From: Spizellomyces sp. 'palustris'
Taxonomy: Eukaryota; Chytridiomycota; Chytridiomycetes; Spizellomycetales; Spizellomycetaceae
Direction of reading: 5' to 3'
NCBI GenBank assembly: GCA_006535965.1
Contig: QEAR01000033.1
Location: 62,001 to 126,000, forward strand
DNA: 64,000 nt
Part shown: in pieces, positions 9,049 to 21,485 of the stretch
How positions within the stretch are numbered: the stretch's first letter is position 1
Layout of the letters: every line of letters begins with the position of its first letter
Notes under the pieces: model-generated
What the model was told of the DNA's origin: nothing
The model's database searches: none
Seen by the model: only the letters and a program-made list of their open reading frames with translations
Translations under genes and position numbers: made by a program

Positions 9049-11395
9049 TTAAAGGAACGGATGCAGCATCCCATCTCCTACCAGCCACCCACCCTCGGCA
9101 TCTTGTACATCTTCGACCACTGCGCCGCCCAAGGCCGCACCAACCACCTTCATGCTCGCCTTCATGCTCGCAACACCTTCCATTACATCCATGGTAGGCT
9201 CTGTGGCAGTTTGTGAATAGGGTGGAGGATACAAGAATGAATCCACGGCCATTATTCCGCTGTCAACGCCATGATTTCCTTGTGCCGTGTCGTACTGGGA
9301 AGAATTGAAGAGTGAGGATATAAAGACGGAAATATTCTTAAGGGCAGTTTGGGCGCTATGAAGGAACGTGAATGCTTGGAAGACGTGTGGCATGTCACTG
9401 TTGGATAGTTCGGTAAATTAGTTTGCGCATTGAAAGATAACAAGTGTCGAGGCACACGTTGACGCTTACCGGTAGAGCTCAAGTCTCATGAAACCCCGCT
9501 CGTGCAGCTCTGGGTTGGCGAGAGCTAAGCGATGGGCAAGGAGCATAGACTCGTCTCGAAGCATCTCGGCATCTCCGCTTTGCTAATGATGCCCGTATGA
9601 CCAATAATGCTTTGCGCTGAGGAACAAGGAAAACAAAAAGTATACTCACAATCAAGATTGGCGGCATGCCACTACAGTCTGCATAAACAGGAGACGCAAG
9701 CGGATGCTTGGCCAATCTGAAGACAACCTCTTCCTCATCCAACTGTCTCTTCACGTTCAGGACGTTTCGAGGTCCGTTGCAATCCTCCAACGTTTCCTCA
9801 GTCTCCAAAACTACATCAATCCCCGAATCTCTCCTTGCCATATCAATCGGTTTGAAATCCCCTCCACAATCGCAGGTCGACTCTGATTTACATACACATT
9901 GACGCTTGCTTCGGGTGATGAAGGTTCTTTTACGTCCAGCATCACCGAGGCCAAAGAGATATGAGTACACTGGATTTAGCGGAGACTCTGTATCATTGGG
10001 GAACATGCTGTGAAAGACAGTGTTGGGGCGACCAGGAAGGTAATCGGTACGGTAGTTTGAATCCCATGATTCTGTACTGCATGTTAACTCGACCCAAGGC
10101 TGCAACGGCAGAAAGCAGTCAGGATCAGAAATGGACTACTTGATAACCGGCTGCCTTCCACAACCTACCGAAAGAAGGACGCCACCCCGGACTGGCTCAA
10201 ACATTGCCTCGCCAGTTTTATCTTTCAGAAAATCTTTCATGTACACCAAAAAGGCCGCAGACAATCCCCCGCCTGCCGAGTCACCCATAACCACGATGGA
10301 TTGGGGTGAGACAGGTTGATGTAGAGGCGTGTTGGGTGAGAAGAAAGCACCAGGCTTCAAGAAGGCAGGATGCCCTGGATTGGTCAAATAAAGATACGCG
10401 GCGAAGGCGTCGTGGATAGCGGCTGGGAATGGATGCTCGGGAGCAAGTCGGTAATTCAAAACTGCCATTCAAGTTGGTCAGCACGAAGTAAGCATCACTC
10501 GATCATAATTCGACGGCTTACCAAAGATTCTTGCACCGGTTTCTTTTGCAATACGCCATACCAAACTTCTGTGTGTTTTTGGACTTCCGCAGAGAAACGC
10601 GCCTCCATGCAGGAACAAAATCACCTTGTCCTGTTTATTCGCACATTTGTCCGCTGCCTCATTCTTATCCTTCCACTCGACCCACTCCCCGGTCAGTTCG
10701 TATTCATCCGAACCAGAGCACTCTTCTGGGATTACAAATTCAGAGTCTAGCGAAGAGTGACGGGCAGCTTGTCGTTCCGGTTCTAAAAGGATCGGACGAT
10801 TGACGTGAAACCGAAACGGTGTAATTCGGACGCTCCAGGGCATGGTGACTTCATACAGGAATTCTGCCGACCCTCGCATTTTATTTAGAGTGTGGCCTGG
10901 ATATTCGAGATTTGACTTTATTGTTTTCAAGAGCTGCAAATTTGGGTTAGTATTAATAATGCCGTCGAGTGCGCACAGCACTGGACTGGACAAATCTTAC
11001 CAAATGGAAGGGCAAGTTCCACGTAGGGCGGGTATGTCCGGGATCGCAATAGTATGCTTTCAAGGCGGTCCAAGTGTTTGTCAGGTTGTGTCGACCGAGA
11101 TCACATACATATACGACTTCGGATGCAGCGGTATACGCGAGCGAGGCAGCCCGGAGAGGTATCAAAATCGGCCAAGTGAGACTTGAGAGCAGAGAGGGAT
11201 TGATGACTTTGGTCGAAACCACTGGAAAGCATGAAAGAATTGAGTCTTTTGTATAGCATCCAAAATATATGTGACAGACTCACTTTCAAGTTCGGATTTG
11301 GTAGTACCCGACTTTTCCAAACTTGGAGGATCCAGTTTTCTATGCGATTCGGGCATGGCTGGAGACGCAAAAGCGGCCACGCAGGAAAGTGACAT
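9049..11395 (-). CDS. HSL-family lipase/esterase (alpha/beta hydrolase)
   Basis: Seven exons (minus): 11395-11284, 11221-11001, 10933-10522, 10461-10169, 10099-9650, 9582-9470 and 9397-9049, giving 649 residues with all phases closed. The hormone-sensitive-lipase motifs are complete: oxyanion HGG in ILFLHGGAF (about 220), VLNYRLAPEHPFPAAI, nucleophile GDSAGG (about 310), LSPWVELT, acid in QSGDAEMLRDES (about 500), and histidine in DMPHVFQAF (about 537). The family hydrolyses acyl esters such as acylglycerols or sterol esters. Between the SPWV region and the acid lies an extra stretch of about 100 residues (about 395-485) with CVCKSESTCDC and acidic Ser/Thr-rich sequence, at a place where animal HSL carries its regulatory loop. 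About 110 N-terminal residues before the domain include a short hydrophobic segment. Substrate cannot be told from sequence. Confidence 0.88.
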
Positions 11396-12734
11396 GTGTG
11401 TGCTTGAAGAAGCAAAAGTATCGAAATAATAAAACTTTGCTGCTGTCGGTATCGTATACAGATTAAAAGCCCTCGTCGAGATGAGATTAGATTTGAAGGG
11501 ATATGTTTGTCACGATCGCAGGCTTTGGGTACTAGCTAAAGAGTAGCTAGCTAAAAGATGTCGTTTAAAGAATAAATTTTATGCGAGTTTAAACTCTACA
11601 GAAAAAGAGAGTGAGATTTAGGAAACCTTTTTTTTGCGTCTCTACCCTCCGAACTTTTAACTTGCAGGGCCTTTTTAAATTATAAATAAAAATCATTCCA
11701 CTTACCAAAATCCGTTCGTCTTGAACATTTAAATCCTTTAGCGTACTCGTTCAAAGGCCGTGCTGGGGGGGTAGAAGAATAAAAAAGAAAATAAACGATG
11801 ACCTCGCAAAAACCGGCACGAGTTCAAGGGATGTCCGCATGTCACGCGCTCTTAGACACAAAACGTAATTTCCATTAAGATGAATCCCTGAATTGGGGTG
11901 TGATGTTTTTTGGGGGGGAAGGTGTGAAGGAATTAGGGCCATCGGAATTGATCAAAAGGCTGCACGGCCATTAAAAGTTTGGGCAAGTTGGGGAGAGTTT
12001 TGGAACATGGCAATAAGTGTGTCAAGCGGACATTTCCCCCCGCCGCCCCGCCTTGTCGCGTGATCGGTTTCCCCCACCACCACCACCACCACCATCAAGT
12101 AGCGAGTGGGACGCTGACGTTGGGCCGGACGGGATCACGGGGCTTTTTGCCTTTGACCATTCTATTTTTTAAACCCCCACCAGTCTCTGTTCTCCCTCCA
12201 AAAGTGTCTGATAAGCAAAAATGCCAGACCGAGGCGGCGGGGCTTTTTGGTCAGCCAGTTCAGACCCAGCCCGCGCGCAGACTATGGCGTGTGCCACCTC
12301 GTGCTTCTTGAGCAAGAGGCAGCCCTCAAAAGTAGCTTTATCTTGCCGTGCTAGCCATATTCTGTCCTTGTTCAACGATAGCGCTAAATCTAAAAAACTG
12401 CGCAACTATATTTTTTGCTTCATCCCCAGCAGGGAAGCCAAAGCATGTTGCTGCAGCAGCAGAGCAGCCCCGATCATAAAGAGAACATGTTTTTGTCGCG
12501 CTGTTACGAAAAAGCACCACAATAAACAAATAGCACGCTTGGTCAAAGCCCGGGCCTTTTTCTCCCTCCCATCTCTGAGGCTCGAGACCTGAACTTGGCA
12601 GCGTGGGTTGACAAGTTTCAAAAGCACGGGATCCAACATTGGGTAAATTGATCATCAGTCACATGGCAATTGGAATCTCCGCGTTCGCATCGCAGCTATG
12701 GTTTTCACACTCCATTTTGCATACCCATAGTATC
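11396..12734. other. Intergenic region with a (CCA)n microsatellite
   Basis: Promoter space between the lipase (minus) and the thioesterase (plus). It holds a pure CCA run at about 12073-12094. Open frames at 12169-12655 on both strands overlap each other and show no domain. No tRNA or other RNA gene was recognised. Confidence 0.5.
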
Positions 12735-14470
12735 ATGTCGGGACCTGTAGAGTCGAGGCTTACGACGCTCATCGAGCAGGCGCTCGAATTAGAAGGTGAG
12801 AGGAGCGCTGCTCGTCTCCTATTTTGACGCAAGAGCATATTTCTCAAAATGTGTATGTTCTCAATATATGACCAGAAATCGACCGTGACTTGTACAGGAG
12901 TAAAAAACTCTGGTTACCAGTCGGCGCCCGTGGAGTTTTTGGTAAACTCTTTGAAGCACAGGTCAAGCTCTCTGTCATGACTAAAGTTTCGGTGCTCTTT
13001 TTGCAGGTGGACAGGTGGTGGGCCTCGCCTTGTCGGCCGCAACTCGGACGGTAGATGCAAAGTACCGCGTCCATGTAAGAAGCCTCTATGATGTTCTTTG
13101 ATGACACTTGGAGGTCGATACTGACAACCCAAACCTTTCATTCACACAGTCACTTCATTGCTATTTCTTATTGCCTGGTGATAACACGATCCCAATCGTT
13201 TACCGTGTCAATCGCGTCAGAGATGGTAGACACCATTTGATACCTCTTGGCAATATCTTCAATCTTACCCTGTTCACTTCTTAGGAAAGACTTATACTAC
13301 CCGGATGGTCACTGCCCTGCAGCGCGGAAAAGTCATTTTTACCCTGATGTGCTCCTTTCAAGCGGGCGAAGAATCTACTCTGACGCACCAGGTTTGAAGC
13401 ACCCAAGCAGTTGCCTGAAAATATTAGATCCTCATTTCTCGCTGCGAAATTCAGTATCAAATGCCGGACGTTTTGCCACCTGAGCAACTGAAAAGGTCAC
13501 CGCGTGTGCTACTTGGGGCCGGATCCGTCGCTCATACGTATTTATAACCGATTAGCACAGAAGAAAAACTCCAACACTGGCTCCAACATCCCCGTATAAG
13601 CCAAAACCCAAAATACCGAGAGCATTTTGAAATGCGTCTTCAAGAGGTAAATAAACGACATTGTTGCTGCTGATCTTGCGCTTCAATCATTCATCAAATT
13701 TCCAGCCCATTCCGATTGACATTAGAGACTGCCACACTCTTCAAAGGGCGCGGGATTTGATGCATCCACCAAAAAGGGCACCCAAGCAATACCTGTGGAT
13801 GAGAGCAAAGGGAACGCTGCCCGATGACATAGCCTTCCACAACGTAAGTTCATCGCCAACTATATTTTGGAATTTACGTTCGCATGTCCTGGAGCACGTA
13901 TAACAAACACTCCCAATTTGCTTCCACTAGATTGTGGCCGCGTATTGCTCTGACGTATGCAGTCTTGTGCTTTCTTAGTTCTATCCAAGGCTAATGAGAC
14001 GTATGAATTCGTAGCATTATTTATTGACGACCAGTATTTTGACACACGGGATCTCCAACTACTCTAACCCTCGTCTGAGCATGCTCGCAAGTTTGGATCA
14101 CTCAGTGGTAAGGTGTAGCAGACGTTGACATTTTCAAAGTTGTTTTCTAAATATTTTGTGCGCAAGTGGTTCCATGCTCCTTTCCGAGCGGACGAGTGGT
14201 TGTTATACGAAATGGAGGTATATCTCTGCGTCGTTCAATTATATCGGATTTCTCCCAGTAACATACCTGTCGTACCTATAGAGCTCGCGCACCATCGCCG
14301 GACGAGGTCTGAATTTTGGTCGAATTTACACGCGTGATGGGCGTTTGGTGGTGTCAACCGCGCAGGAAGGAGTCATTAGAGCAGAATATCGTCCTAGGCT
14401 TCCAAGGTCCGTCAGTACCAGCGCGGACTGCAACGATAGCGAGGAAGAGGCAAAGGCGGCCAAATTATAA
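12735..14470 (+). CDS. Peroxisomal acyl-CoA thioesterase II (TesB/ACOT8 type)
   Basis: Twelve exons: 12735-12795, 12876-12941, 13007-13074, 13150-13225, 13285-13391, 13455-13503, 13561-13646, 13706-13843, 13931-13954, 14015-14107, 14167-14217 and 14282-14470, giving 335 residues in phase. Family motifs run the full length: GARGVFGGQVVGLALSAA, HSLHCYFLLPGDNTIPIVY, VNRVRDGKTYTTRMVTALQ, CSFQAGEESTLTHQ, MPDVLPPEQL, QYLWMRAKG, IVAAYCSDHYLL, WFHAPFRADEWLLYEME, and RTIAGRGLNFGRIYTRDG. The protein is a double hot-dog enzyme that hydrolyses fatty acyl-CoA. It ends in AKL, a good type-1 peroxisomal targeting signal, so action in peroxisomal beta-oxidation is likely. The exon-6 donor (13504) and exon-10 acceptor (14014) were chosen over alternatives that introduce stops or shift the frame. 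Some exons are very short (24 bases at 13931). Confidence 0.92.
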
Positions 14471-14471
14471 A

Positions 14472-14573
14472 TTAAAATGAGAAGGAATGGCTTATGACAA
14501 ATTGGATCTTTATTAGGTTATCTTAAAATGAGAAGGAATGGTTTATGACAAATTGGATCTTTATTAGGTTATC
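14472..14573. repeat. Tandem duplication, 51 bp x 2
   Basis: Copies 14472-14522 and 14523-14573 start TTAAAATGAGAAGGAATGG and end GGTTATC, with one visible base difference. They start right after the thioesterase stop codon, in the short gap between two convergent genes, so the repeat probably lies in the 3' UTR of one or both. Confidence 0.92.
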
Positions 14574-14625
14574 TCCCGCATGATTATCCCAAACACAGAC
14601 TGTTATTTATACAGACAATAATGCT

Positions 14626-17600
14626 TCAAACGGCATGCTCTGGATCAGCAGATTCCTTTTTGGATCTCGCTGCATCACTAATGGCGCTTTCATCAGCCTC
14701 TTCAATGGTCGTTTTGACCGCCTTCATAACACGAATATTTCCTTTCTTCTCGCTGGCTCCCTCTTTACCCTTCTTTCCATCAAGATCCTTGCCACTGCCA
14801 AGGTCCGAACTAGGACGACGGCCCTCAATACCGGATGAAACGCGGCGCGGACCTCCAGGACCTCCGATGAAGACTTGGCCAGTAACTATATTACCAGATG
14901 GACGACGGCCTCCAATCAATCCAGTGGCTCCCCCGGAACCGGGCTTTCCGCTGCCGGGACCACCACCAGAGGAGTCGTACTCTTCTGCCTTGGCGTTGCG
15001 GTAAACTTGGTATACCTTTGTACCGAACAGAATGAGCATGGCTGCAGTGTTGCCAAAGAGTGTGGCGAGCGAACGGACAATATAGGCCCGGAGCGTTGAG
15101 CCTGGGTTATCACCAATGGTCATGTAAATGGGGAGGAGAACCACAACACACAGTGAGATGTTATAAACCTATGATGTCCGATCTTAGCGTAGAGTTCGCG
15201 TGACATGATTGACAGAAAGGTGCACTCACTGTGTATGCAATGTATTTGCTCTCGTTGAAGCTGGAGTGCACGTTGCGGGTTTTGTAGCTCATAATACTTC
15301 CGGCAGCAAGCAATGCGGCATTGTAAACAATAAACGCAATGAACATGCCGTCCTGGAAGGTGTCATGCTTTCCTCGACAGCTGACAATGGTATAAAGCTC
15401 AGAGGAAAGTGACTGGACAGTGGACGGGGCAACAGGGTCGTAGCCAGTCCAAATGATCAGGAGGGTGAGCTCTCCCGATAGAACCATGGCATAAAATCCC
15501 AAGAGATGTGAGTTGTGCAACTGCCGAGTGCGGAGATGCTTGTTGTGGAAGATTTTGTAGATTCGGACTTTATCAATCAGCACAACGTTAGCGTCATCAC
15601 TATCAAGAGTTGAAGGGGCATTTATCAAACTCACATGTTTTTGCCAGCAATGGACCCATGATGGTAGCAAAACCAATGAGCGGGATCCAGATTTTGCTAA
15701 CGCAAAGGGCCATAGATTGGGGTCCATCCCACAAAAACAGGTCCACGTATATCAAGGCCATTCCAAATAGCATGAGAAGGCAAAAGGCGGGCGAGGAGCG
15801 CTTAATGACTTCGTGGGTCTGATGCCTTGCGATATAGACGGCTAGGAAGATGTTAACGACGATTCCGATGGCAGCAATGGCCTTGACTATCACAGCGACC
15901 GCCGATGTCGAACCAACCATGGAAGGTACGATCACTAGCATTGACAACAAAGACGAGCCGTTAGCTTGAAAATGATAGAAACCATTGCTATCATCCGATA
16001 GACACACCTGATATGGGTGCGTCTGGCTGCCCCGGACGCCATACAAGAGCGGTATGGTCGACATTGACTGTAGCATCGTTGCCCTTACTGGACCAGGAAC
16101 CAACAGTGTTCCATTTGGTTCCATTATACTGGATGTAGGTGTAGGAGTTGACTACAAAGAAGGTAGAGATCAATCTCATGCATGGAGAACAGTAAACTCG
16201 TAATCGCTCATGCACACGCACCTTGTCGGTTGACCCCAGAGAAAGAAATCTCACCGGAAAGACCTTGAAACGATAATGCTCGAATGGCTTCCAAAATGTT
16301 GGAGGATGTAATCGTTGGCTGACTGCATGAGCCCTGTAGCGCAGCGGGTAAGGTATCACACTGGTAGATCAAAACGTGGAGAGCATTCAAGACAGCGTGA
16401 ACAGCGTCGTAAACCAGAGCAGCTTTGTTCTGAAATGCAGGGACAAAAGAATGAGCAAGGCAAGTTTCACTGAGCGTCAATGTTTCAAGTTCTTACGTTG
16501 GGTGTTACTCCAGCGAGAGTTTCCGTTCCACTACACTTGCAGGCGATTTTAGTCCGATCGTACCCTTGCGGGCATGTTGGGCCGACAAAGTTGCTATCAA
16601 GGGAGCACATGAACTTGCTCTGCCAGTAGTCAAAAAACTGGCTGTAATTGTTGGTGGCTGGACGCAGGGCGGCCAAGCACTGCTGGAAGGGTCGAAGGTC
16701 TCCGGGCCACTGGATAGTCGATATGGTACCCGCAAGAACGCTGGGATCTACTCCAGCATTTTTGAGCAGAACTGGCGGGAGAGTGGTCGACCAAGAGTCC
16801 GAAGCAATAAACACCATATCGCGGGCCAATGCCCCAGCTGTCTGAATTCCAATAATAATGTTGGCGGCGTTGGCCTCATTGGCTATAACGATAAAGATGA
16901 TCAGTAATGGTGGATATCATCCTGCTGATGGTTGGTACTCACCAAAAATCATTACGACCTTCACTCCTGAGGCGCTCAAGCACCCAGCAAATGTTGCCAC
17001 TGGGGCAACTGAACCTGCAGGAATCGTTTGGTGACAGGGAACTTTGATGTCTGCATTCTGGGCATCAGTCACAAAAGAGGCTAAACCATAAGCTCCGTAG
17101 GTATCATCTGTGCCGACTAGCAAGTTGAGACGACATGATTAGGACCCCTGCGTACGAACACCACTGGTCCTCCTTGAAAAACTCACTAGCAGCAATTAAA
17201 CTCCAATCCATTTCCTTGGCGAGCGAAACCATGGCCTTGGTTTGGTAACTGTCATCCGCTACAGTACGCAAGAGAGTAGGGTAGCGAACGACGTCCGATA
17301 AAGCACTCGATGACGAGGCGTAGGAAATCATCGGAATATTGAACGACGAGAGAACCTTGGCATCTGCATCCGTAATTGAGGAACCTCCAGCACCAATAAC
17401 AGCCATTACACCAGAGTCAATAAAGTTGATGGATTTGTAGACGGCTGTTACGCAGACACATTTTAAAATGAGCTTGAATCATTCGCATGGCGAACTCTTG
17501 ATGTCACTTACAGTGAATGGGATCCTCACTATCATCAGCCATGTTATAGTAGACATGAGTGTCAGGAAGGAGGCTCGTGTCTGCGTTGAACTGTTCAATG

Positions 17601-18037
17601 GCACACTTCATGGCTTCTGCACGATGAATTCCCTTCTCGGAAACGACACCGCCAGAAGTCATGGAAAAGATTCCTCCGAGGACGAAGCTTCCACTCGTCT
17701 TGTTGAATAAAGTGACCGGAACTGGAATATTGACATCAATAACATTCTGAGCAGCTTGAGTTCCCGAGATCAACGAAGCGATTAACAAGCATAGTTGGAT
17801 GGTGAGACCAGTGGAGGGCCTAAGAGTCCAAAAGTCCAGGAATGTCCACAAGTCGAATTTGCTACCCTTTGAGTGTTCTGACCTCCGACGGCCACTCTTG
17901 GTTTCGTGCGGTACGGCGCTGACACCATCGGCTCCCAATATGAGATCGTCGGTCAACATAACTTGCACATTTCGAACGCTGGGTTCGGTGCGGTCACGCT
18001 TGTGACGGCGGCCAATCTTGGATGCTTTAAGCTTCAT
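14626..18037 (-). CDS. Class C (GABA-B-like) G-protein-coupled receptor
   Basis: Nine exons (minus): 18037-17512, 17444-17187, 17116-16943, 16882-16497, 16429-16222, 16151-16008, 15934-15635, 15567-15230 and 15168-14626, giving 958 residues in phase. Residues 1-75 are basic and polar; a hydrophobic core at 78-92 followed by GTQAAQ resembles a signal peptide set unusually far inside. Residues about 105-555 form a periplasmic-binding-like ligand domain (VLGGIFSMTSGG, EAMKCAIEQFN, IGAGGSSITDADAKVLSSF, TDDTYGAYG, YDAVHAVLNALH). From about 565 to 835 lie seven membrane helices, with the class C signatures FCLLMLFGMALIYV, PLLAKTFRIYKIFHN, YKTRNVHSSFNESKYIAYT and FGTKVYQVYRNA. The tail is Gly/Ser/Pro-rich. 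Class C receptors occur in early-diverging fungi and not in yeasts. The ligand is unknown; the position of the start codon is the weakest point. Confidence 0.9.
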
Positions 18038-19174
18038 CCTTTGATGGGTCGTATAGAAATATAGAAAATGATAAAGATATGGATATTGAGCGGAAGCGTA
18101 AAAGTGCTGGGTATAAGATGGACCGAGAAGAAGGAAGAACAAGTCCCTTTATATTGCCTCAATATTCGCCGGCCAAAGTTTCCCTGTAAAAATTCCCGAG
18201 AAAAATGATCCCCAATTCTTTTGTCCTTCTATCGAGCGTCTCAGCGCTATATCTCTATAAAAGACTCGCCCATTAAATGTCCTCGTGAAAAGTCGAAAGG
18301 GGATCTGACGCGCCTTACGCATAGGAAAGACACAAGAAAGCAGATATTGTTCAAGCGAGGGTCCTCGGTAGATAAATGCTTACCAATATATCCCAATGCT
18401 TTACTTGGAAGCACTGGGCTTTTCTGGCGGGATGTTTGTATCAAATATATGATGCCACCTGACATGAAGGAGAAAAATCCTAATGGCCTGCCCTGGGAAC
18501 TACTAGGCCGAGTCTGAGGGTACCATCAATGTTCTCTTCCCATGGCATCCCGCGGGCTTCCGTACCATACATTATATACAAAGAAGAGGTGAGGGCGGTA
18601 CTCTCCTCGCTGCATCAGCGGCAAACGGGGAGCGCGATCCGCCTCTGAAAACGACGGTAAAAACGAAAGGAAATTGCTTGCTTGCTGACTCTCATCTTTG
18701 CTGGGACATACTTGATCTTCCTCTCGTCTGATATTACGCAAAAGGAGGATGTAGCACGTCAGATTCTTATATCCTTTGACATTGTCGACATGGAGCGGAC
18801 ATACGTTACGTAATCAGTTCGGAAATTCGCAAACACATATTATATGTAAAAGCTGAGAAGTGCCTTACTGTCTACCGCAACTACTTACAAGGATGGCATG
18901 TTCAATAGTATCAGCCTTATTTAGTTCATTCGTCATGGCAAGTATATCGGGTACTCTACTTCAAGGGTTCTTTGCACTGGGTAGTCCTTGACTCTTGCCG
19001 ACGCACGTGCTAAGCCTCGCTGGTGGTCATCACGCGTCCGCGACTTCGCGCCCCGTTCCGCTCGGCGATCTTCGCAGCATTTTACTTGCCGTTCAGCAGC
19101 CACCTCCATCATCGCACTTTTCTCTCTACCAGACCTTCATCCCTTTCTGTACTTTTAACTCCAAAGTGACGACC
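18038..19174. other. Intergenic promoter region between divergent genes
   Basis: About 1.1 kb between the receptor (minus) and PEPCK (plus). No supported gene. The plus-strand frame that reads into the PEPCK start from 18995 is not used, because the ATG at 19175 begins a presequence-like segment. Confidence 0.45.
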
Positions 19175-21485
19175 ATGTTGGCTACAGTATCAGCAAGACG
19201 CGTCCTGGCATGCCGCTGGGCGTCGCGCGTCCCAATGGCCGCGCGGCCGATGGCGTTCAGGGCTTTCGCCACCGCTACTGGTGGTACGTATAATGGCTCA
19301 CTAAACCTCTGCACTATCTCTTTGCCCTATATTAATGAATTGCTGTTACTACGGTCTTTCTATCCCCAGATATAACCAAGAGCTTGAAAAACGTTGGCAT
19401 CTCGCTTTCTGCCAAGGCATCCATCAAGAGGAACCCATCTGTAGACACATGCTATGCAGATGCGACTGCCTTTGAGCCTGGGACGCATGTCACGTCTACT
19501 GGCGCACTTGCAGCATTATCTGGCGCAAAGACCGGGCGCAGTCCCTCGGACAAGCGTGTTGTCGACGAACCAGCGCACAGCAAGAACGTGTGGTGGGGAC
19601 CAGTCAACATCAAGTTGCCGAAAAAGAGTTTTGAACAGAATAGGAAGAAGGCCGTGGAGTATCTGAACACCAGAGAAAGACTATGTGAGTGTTGACATCG
19701 TCACTCACTGACCGATTTGGCCTTTGAATCACTGATGTCTAATTATAATAGATATTGTTGATGGGTTTGCTGGATGGGATCCCAAGTACCGCCTCAAAAT
19801 TCGCATCATTTGCTCTCGAGCTTACCACGGTATTTTATATGTTTGTCGTTGGTACTCTAATGACTTGGCCTGAGCTATTTCTCGCAGCTCTGTTCATGCA
19901 CAACATGTTGATTCGTCCCACGCCGGAAGAGCTCGCCAACTTTGGCGAGCCTGATTTTACCATCTTCAATGCTGGTGCCACCGCTGCCGATACTAGCGTC
20001 GAAGGAGTAACTTCCAAGACATCTGTTGCTCTCAGCTTTGATGAGAAGGAGATGGTGATTTTGGGAACCGAGTATGCTGGTGAAATGAAAAAGGGGTAGG
20101 TTGCCCGCCAATTTGATTAATCCGATCCAAAGTGGCTGACAGTTAATTTGCGCTTCTGATAGGGTATTCACGATCTTGCATTATCTTATGCCGCAACGTG
20201 GCGTGCTGTCCTTGCACACGTCCGCCAATGAGGGTATCAACGCAGAAAAAGACGTGTCATTCTTCTTTGGCCTTTCCGGAACAGGAAAAACTACTCTTTC
20301 TGCTGATCCCAGAAGGAGGCTAATTGGCGATGATGAACACTGCTGGTCTGACACGGTGGGTGAACTCAAAGTTTGATGGCCAGGTTCACGAGATGCGCGG
20401 GAGTTCCTAACATTCCATATACAGGGCGTCTTCAACATCGAAGGAGGTTGCTATGCTAAGGCTATTGACCTGTCTGCGGAGAAGGAACCGGAGATTTTCC
20501 AAGCAATCCGCAAAGGCAGCATTCTCGAGAATATTATCCTCGACCCCAAGAGCAAAGTTGTCAACTACCGTGCCAAGGACATTACCGAAAACACACGGGC
20601 ATGTTACCCAATTGACTTCATGTACGTATCAGCGCATACAAAGAGGGCAAGCAAGGCGTTAGTGAACCAGTTTGTGAGACAGCCCGAACGCCAAGATCCC
20701 TTGCGTTGGCGGGCATCCCAAGAACATTATCTTGTTGACTTGCGATGCTTTCGGTGTGTTGCCGCCCGTGGCCAAGTTGACCACTGAGCAAGCAATGTAC
20801 CACTTCATCAGCGGTTATACGGCGAAGATTGCGGGAACTGAAGTCGGAGTAACAGAACCACAAGCAACCTTCTCTGCGTGCTTCGGGCAGCGTATGTTTT
20901 ACAAAAGCTGCAACTCCCGGTGTTCCATGCGTAACTCTCCTGCTTTTTATTGCTTTTTAGCTTTCCTTGTCTGGCACCCAATGAAGTATGCCGAAATGCT
21001 TGCGGAAAAGCTCCAAGGTACGCTGTAACATGGATTCCTTGTCCAACGTACGCTAACCTTGCGCGAACGGTCCACAGAGCACAAGACGAACGTCTGGTTG
21101 ATCAACACTGGTTGGACTGGTGGCAAATACGGCGTGGGATCTCGGATTTCGCTGAAGCACTCCCGCGCTATCATTGACGCAGTAAGAAATTCTCAAGTCA
21201 TTTTGAATTCTTGTAGCACGGGACTAAGTATTGCCATAGATCCACTCTGGCAAGATGTCGGAAACTATCGACAAGTCACGGAAGAACTACCCTGTTTTCA
21301 ATCTTGCGATTCCTTCCGGCGGAATTCCCAATGTCCCAGACAGTATTTTTAACCCTGCAGATGTTTGGGCAGACAAGACCGCGTTCGCTAAACAGGTCCA
21401 GCACCTCGCGAACCTTTTCGTCAAGAACTTTAACAGCTTTGGCTCTGGCGTTGAGGGACTGAAGAAGGCGGGTCCCGTGTTGTAA
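19175..21485 (+). CDS. Phosphoenolpyruvate carboxykinase (ATP), with mitochondrial-type presequence
   Basis: Ten exons: 19175-19283, 19370-19684, 19752-19829, 19888-20095, 20163-20355, 20425-20621, 20683-20891, 20961-21017, 21078-21181 and 21240-21485, giving 571 residues in phase. It makes phosphoenolpyruvate from oxaloacetate using ATP, the entry step of gluconeogenesis. Diagnostic segments: [48 protein letters not shown] (P-loop), [73 protein letters not shown] and [14 protein letters not shown]. Exon 1 encodes a separate N-terminus rich in Arg, Ala and Ser with no acidic residue, ending FRAFATATG, typical of a mitochondrial presequence. Fungal ATP-PEPCK is normally cytosolic. The first intron may start at 19281 or 19284, changing one residue. 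It is convergent with the methyltransferase. Confidence 0.95.

Noticed and set aside
12073-12094. CCA run as a functional site
   Set aside because: Looks like an ordinary trinucleotide microsatellite in non-coding DNA.
12169-12655. Several overlapping open frames on both strands
   Set aside because: No family signal or splice support; they lie in the promoter of the thioesterase gene.
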